This document shows, piece by piece, positions 60,982 to 64,000 of a stretch of 64,000 nt of DNA. Below the pieces are notes generated by a model. That model did no database searches. It had not been told where the DNA came from and saw only the letters and a list, made by a program, of their open reading frames with translations. Position 1 is the first letter of the stretch. The number at the start of each line of letters is the position of its first letter. This stretch comes from Pseudomonas yamanorum (GTDB taxonomy: Bacteria > Pseudomonadota > Gammaproteobacteria > Pseudomonadales > Pseudomonadaceae): assembly GCF_013386765.1 (NCBI RefSeq), contig NZ_JACARE010000043.1, forward strand, positions 1-64,000. Direction: 5' to 3'. The translations under genes and the position numbers were made by a program.

Positions 60982-61740
60982 TCACTCCCGGAACCCCGGC
61001 GACACCCGATCCAGCAAGCGTAGCAATGCCGCCCATGCCAACTGCATCGCGTCCAGGTCGGCCAGTTCGCCCTCTTCCAGCGGTCGGCCCGGTTCATTGA
61101 ACTGGCGCTCGGTGTATTCGCACACATCCGCAGGCGGCAGGATCAGCTTGCCGCAGGCCTGGGCGGCGATCTGGATATCGCAGGCCTTTTCCAGGTAGTA
61201 CATGCGCAGGAACGCCTGGCTGACCGTCTCCCCCACCGTCAACAGGCCATGGTTGCGCAGCATCAACACCGGCTTGTCGCCCAGGTCGCGAACCAGTCGC
61301 TGCTGCTCGTCCATGTCCAGCGCCACGCCTTCGTAGTCGTGGTAGGCGACCTTGCCGTAGAACTCCATCGATATCTGGTTCACCGGCAACAGCCCGCATT
61401 CCAGTGCCGCCACCGCGCAGCCGGCGCGGGTGTGGGTGTGCAGCACGCACTGGGCATCTTCGCGAGCCCCGTGAATCGCGCTGTGGATCACAAACCCCGC
61501 CGGGTTGACGCCATGGGCCGAAGCCTCAACGGCGCGCCCGTCCAGGCCGATTTTTACCAGGCTGGACGCGGTGATCTCCTCGAACATCAGCCCATAAGGG
61601 TTGATCAAAAAGTGATGCTCGGGCCCCGGGATGCGCACCGAGATATGGGTGAAAATCAAATCGCTCATACGAAAATGCGCGATCAGCCGGTAGCAAGCGG
61701 CAAGCTCTTCGCGCAGGTGTTGTTCGGTGGCCCCAGTCAT
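60982..61740 (-). CDS. Class II aldolase/adducin-family protein
   Basis: This 252-residue metal-dependent enzyme of the class II aldolase fold contains LIFTHISVRIPGPEHHFLINPYGLMFEEI near the start, the metal-binding CVLHTHTRAGCAVA, and MLRNHGLLTVGETVSQAFLRMYYLEKACDIQ. The Asn/His set is typical of family members that cleave or decarboxylate small hydroxy acids. GGAG precedes ATG 61740. It lies upstream of the TetR gene on the same strand and may be the first gene of the transcript. Confidence 0.85.
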   Translation of the reverse strand: MTGATEQHLREELAACYRLIAHFRMSDLIFTHISVRIPGPEHHFLINPYGLMFEEITASSLVKIGLDGRAVEASAHGVNPAGFVIHSAIHGAREDAQCVLHTHTRAGCAVAALECGLLPVNQISMEFYGKVAYHDYEGVALDMDEQQRLVRDLGDKPVLMLRNHGLLTVGETVSQAFLRMYYLEKACDIQIAAQACGKLILPPADVCEYTERQFNEPGRPLEEGELADLDAMQLAWAALLRLLDRVSPGFRE

Positions 61741-61788
61741 TTTTATTCTCCAGGCGGGTGGGTGATGTGGCTGACGCTAATCCAGTCG

Positions 61789-61819
61789 CCAGTAAAAAAA
61801 CAAGTTGATTTTTTACTGG
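61789..61819. promoter_or_regulatory. Long inverted repeat in divergent promoter
   Basis: CCAGTAAAAAA (61789-61799) and TTTTTTACTGG (61809-61819) form a perfect 11-bp inverted repeat with a nine-base spacer. It lies between the class II aldolase gene and the divergent flavin oxidoreductase gene. It is a strong candidate for the XRE regulator at 63815, which follows that oxidoreductase. Confidence 0.6.
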
Positions 61820-61871
61820 GGCTGACCTCCTATAGAAAAATAATAACAACAGCGCCTGGAGTATCCGCACC

Positions 61872-63827
61872 ATGTCGCCCCATGCCTTCCCGCATCTTTT
61901 TGAACCGTTGACGCTGCGCGGCAAACGCCTGAAAAACCGCATCATGTCCAGCGGGCACGACACCTCGATGCCCACCGACAACCGGGTCAACGAGCAGTTG
62001 ATTGCCTACCATCGAGCCCGCGTCGAGGGCGGCGTGGGGCTGATTGTGTTGCAGGTGGCCGGGGTGCACGACAGCGCCCGCTACACCTCCCATGTGCTGA
62101 TGGCCACCGATGACAGCTGCATCGACGGCTACCGCCGACTGGCCGACACCTGCCATGCCCACGGCACCGTGGTGCTGTCGCAGATCTTCCATCCGGGGCG
62201 GGAAATCATGGAGTCGGCCGACGGCCTGCTGGCGGTGGCCTACTCGGCGTCCGGGGTGCCCAACGAGCGGTTCCGGGTGATGCCGCGTGCGCTTGACCAG
62301 GCGATGATCGACGAGATTGTGGCGGGCTACGGTGCGGCGGCGAGGCGCCTGCATCAGGCGGGGATTGACGGCGTGGAAGTGGTCGCCAGCCATGGTTATC
62401 TGCCGGCGCAATTTCTCAATCCGCGGGTGAATCGCCGCACCGATGGCTACAACGGCGAGCTTGAACAACGCCTGCGCTTCCTGCGGGAAATCATCGCGGC
62501 TGTGCGGGCCGCAACCGACGAACAGTTCATCATCGGCCTGCGCATTTCTGCCGATGAACGCGACCCCGAAGGCTTGACCGAAGAGGACTCCCTGACCGCC
62601 GTGCAACAGCTGCAATCCGCGCTGGACTATGTGCACATCGTCGCCGGCACCTCGGCCTCCCTCGGCGGCGCAATCCATATCGTCCCGCCCATGGCCATCG
62701 CCCCGGCGTACCTGGCGGCAGAAGCCGCGACGTTCAAGGCCAGCCTGTCGATTCCACTGTTCGTCACCGGCCGCATCAACCAGCCCCAGGAGGCCGAACT
62801 GATGCTGCAACGGGGCCAGGCCGATGTGTGCGGCATGACCCGCGCGCTGATCTGCGACCCACGAATGCCGACCAAAACCTCAAGCGGCCATGCCGAGGAT
62901 GTGCGGGCGTGCATCGCCTGCAATCAGGCGTGTATCGGCCACTTCCACAAGGGCTTGCCCATCTCCTGCATCCAGCACCCCGAGACCGGCCGCGAATTGC
63001 AATTCGGCCAGTTGCAACCGGCACTGCAACGCAAGCGGATCATGGTGGTCGGTGGCGGCCCGGCGGGGATGAAAGCCGCCGCAGTGGCGGCGCAACGCGG
63101 GCATGAGGTGACCCTGTATGAAGCCAGTGCCCAACTGGGCGGCCAGGTGCTGCTCGCGCAGTTGCTGCCACGGCGCAGCGAGTTCGGCGGCGCCAGTACC
63201 AACCTGCAGCGCGAGATGGAACTGGCCGGCGTGCGGGTGATGCGCAACACCCGCGTCGACCGTGGGTTGGTGGAGCGCGAACAACCTGATCGGGTGATCA
63301 TCGCCACCGGCGCCGAACCCTATTGGCCCGCCTTCGAGCGCGGCGGCGAATTGCAGGTGGTGGATGCCTGGCAAGTGCTGCGCGATGAGGTTCCACTGGG
63401 CCGTTCGGTGGTGGTGGTGGATTGGCGTTGCGACTGGATCGGGCCGGGCATCGCCGAGCGCCTGACCCGCGCCGGCCATCAGGTGCAACTGGCGGTGAAC
63501 GGCACCCATTGCGGGGAAAACCTGCCGCTGTACGTGCGTGACCAACTGGCCGGTGAACTGCATCGGCTGGGCATCCCGATCATCCCCTACGCCCGGTTGT
63601 ACGGCTGCGACGACACCACCGTCTACCTGCAACACACCGCCAGCGGCGAGCCGATGTTGCTGGAAAATATCGACACCCTGGTGTTGTGCCAGGGCCACCA
63701 GCCGGTGGACACTCTGGGCGCAGAACTGGAAGGCCTGGTGGCGTTCACGCGCATCGGCGATTGCCTGGCGCCGCGTACCGCCGAAGAGGCGATTTATGAA
63801 GGATTGAAGGTAGCGTGGGACATTTGA
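61872..63827 (+). CDS. FMN/FAD and 4Fe-4S oxidoreductase (2,4-dienoyl-CoA reductase family)
   Basis: This 651-residue enzyme has an N-terminal old-yellow-enzyme TIM barrel (residues 1-340, FPHLFEPLTLRGKRLKNRIMSSGHDT) and a 4Fe-4S cluster site near residue 350 (C-x2-C-x3-C-x11-C in ACIACNQACIGHFHKGLPISC). Its C-terminal FAD/NAD-binding half carries IMVVGGGPAGMKAAAVAAQRG at about 390. This layout is shared by 2,4-dienoyl-CoA reductase, trimethylamine/dimethylamine dehydrogenases and N-methylproline demethylase. Which reaction it catalyses is not visible; the last group would fit an N-methyl theme. The gene overlaps the start of the next gene by 13 bases. Confidence 0.88.
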   Translation: MSPHAFPHLFEPLTLRGKRLKNRIMSSGHDTSMPTDNRVNEQLIAYHRARVEGGVGLIVLQVAGVHDSARYTSHVLMATDDSCIDGYRRLADTCHAHGTVVLSQIFHPGREIMESADGLLAVAYSASGVPNERFRVMPRALDQAMIDEIVAGYGAAARRLHQAGIDGVEVVASHGYLPAQFLNPRVNRRTDGYNGELEQRLRFLREIIAAVRAATDEQFIIGLRISADERDPEGLTEEDSLTAVQQLQSALDYVHIVAGTSASLGGAIHIVPPMAIAPAYLAAEAATFKASLSIPLFVTGRINQPQEAELMLQRGQADVCGMTRALICDPRMPTKTSSGHAEDVRACIACNQACIGHFHKGLPISCIQHPETGRELQFGQLQPALQRKRIMVVGGGPAGMKAAAVAAQRGHEVTLYEASAQLGGQVLLAQLLPRRSEFGGASTNLQREMELAGVRVMRNTRVDRGLVEREQPDRVIIATGAEPYWPAFERGGELQVVDAWQVLRDEVPLGRSVVVVDWRCDWIGPGIAERLTRAGHQVQLAVNGTHCGENLPLYVRDQLAGELHRLGIPIIPYARLYGCDDTTVYLQHTASGEPMLLENIDTLVLCQGHQPVDTLGAELEGLVAFTRIGDCLAPRTAEEAIYEGLKVAWDI

Positions 63828-64000
63828 ACGACCAACCACCCCAGCTGTTTCTCGGCACGCGCATCCGTGGCTTGCGCAAGGCCCGCGGCATGACCCTCAC
63901 GGCGCTGGCTGAACTCAGTGAACTGACCGCCGGCTACATCAGCCAATTGGAAAGGAACCTCGCGTACCCGTCGATTCCGGCACTGTTCAATATCGCCCGC
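63815..64000 (+). CDS. XRE-family regulator (partial, runs off window)
   Basis: The first 62 codons of a regulator that continues beyond the window end are visible. A GTG at 63815 (AAGG four bases upstream) or a TTG at 63824 starts it; the GTG is preferred by spacing. The visible part is an XRE-type helix-turn-helix: LGTRIRGLRKARGMTLTALAELSELTAGYISQLERNLAYPSIPALFNIAR. Proteins of this form usually continue into a cupin domain that binds the effector; that part is not in view. It overlaps the oxidoreductase gene and probably acts on the 61789 repeat. Confidence 0.85.
   Translation, partial: MGHLNDQPPQLFLGTRIRGLRKARGMTLTALAELSELTAGYISQLERNLAYPSIPALFNIAR

Overview
The window reads as chromosome of a Pseudomonas of the fluorescens group. 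This rests on the gacA-uvrC-pgsA-tRNA-Gly block with a TTG-started gacA, REP/REPIN-type palindromes (TGTRGGAGCTGGCTTGC), GC-rich third positions, and the mix of catabolic operons, chemoreceptors and solute transporters. All identifications come from reading the sequence; no database search was run.

Layout. (1) 0.3-12.5 kb: a folate-linked demethylation operon, purU-folD-soxBDAG, followed by an NCS1 permease, a flavin reductase, a dCACHE chemoreceptor and a luciferase-like FMNH2 monooxygenase. The last four genes share a repeated palindrome (core TGGTATACCA) in their promoter regions. Together they look like a module for sensing, importing, opening and N-demethylating an N-methylated heterocycle or betaine. 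(2) 12.6-14.0 kb: a PAS-PAS chemoreceptor (BdlA type) broken by one missing base. (3) 14.2-20.4 kb: four-carbon acid-sugar catabolism (ltnD-otnK-otnC-GntP permease-otnI) and a DeoR regulator. (4) 20.5-24.7 kb: a lipoprotein hydrolase, an EcsC protein, ParDE, a toxin remnant, and a coupled pair of degenerate Fic protein and HAD phosphatase. (5) 24.7-28.6 kb: pstSCAB without phoU, with a Pho box. (6) 28.7-33.8 kb: a hybrid sensor kinase and a divergent GAF-GGDEF-EAL protein. (7) 33.8-41.4 kb: a ClC channel, katG, an NTF2-like protein, and an AT-richer block of three DJ-1/PfpI proteins (two of them AraC regulators) that ends at tRNA-Gly. (8) 41.5-46.7 kb: pgsA, uvrC, gacA, a small phage-type repressor pair, a GNAT acetyltransferase and a nitrilase-family amidohydrolase. 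(9) 46.8-48.4 kb: a DAHP synthase gene behind a classical-looking aromatic attenuator with a Phe/Tyr/Trp-rich leader peptide and a second Tyr-rich small ORF. (10) 48.5-64 kb: a long minus-strand operon (enoyl-CoA hydratase, acyl-CoA dehydrogenase, NDP-forming acyl-CoA ligase, AruI-like ThDP decarboxylase, peptide-type ABC transporter, NAD(P)H oxidoreductase) with a TetR/BetI-like regulator and a class II aldolase, then a divergent old-yellow-enzyme/4Fe-4S reductase and a truncated XRE regulator.

How the parts work together. In region 1, SoxBDAG would strip an N-methyl group onto tetrahydrofolate, FolD would oxidise it to 10-formyl-THF, and PurU would release formate and recycle THF. In region 3, LtnD, OtnI, OtnK and OtnC form a chain from threonate/erythronate-type acids to dihydroxyacetone phosphate, fed by the GntP-family permease. 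In region 10, import by the ABC system, decarboxylation of a 2-oxo acid and beta-oxidation-type steps appear to be coupled under the TetR regulator, whose candidate operator (TACTAAAC-GAGT-GTTCAGTA) precedes the first gene. The substrates of regions 1 and 10 are not proven by sequence.
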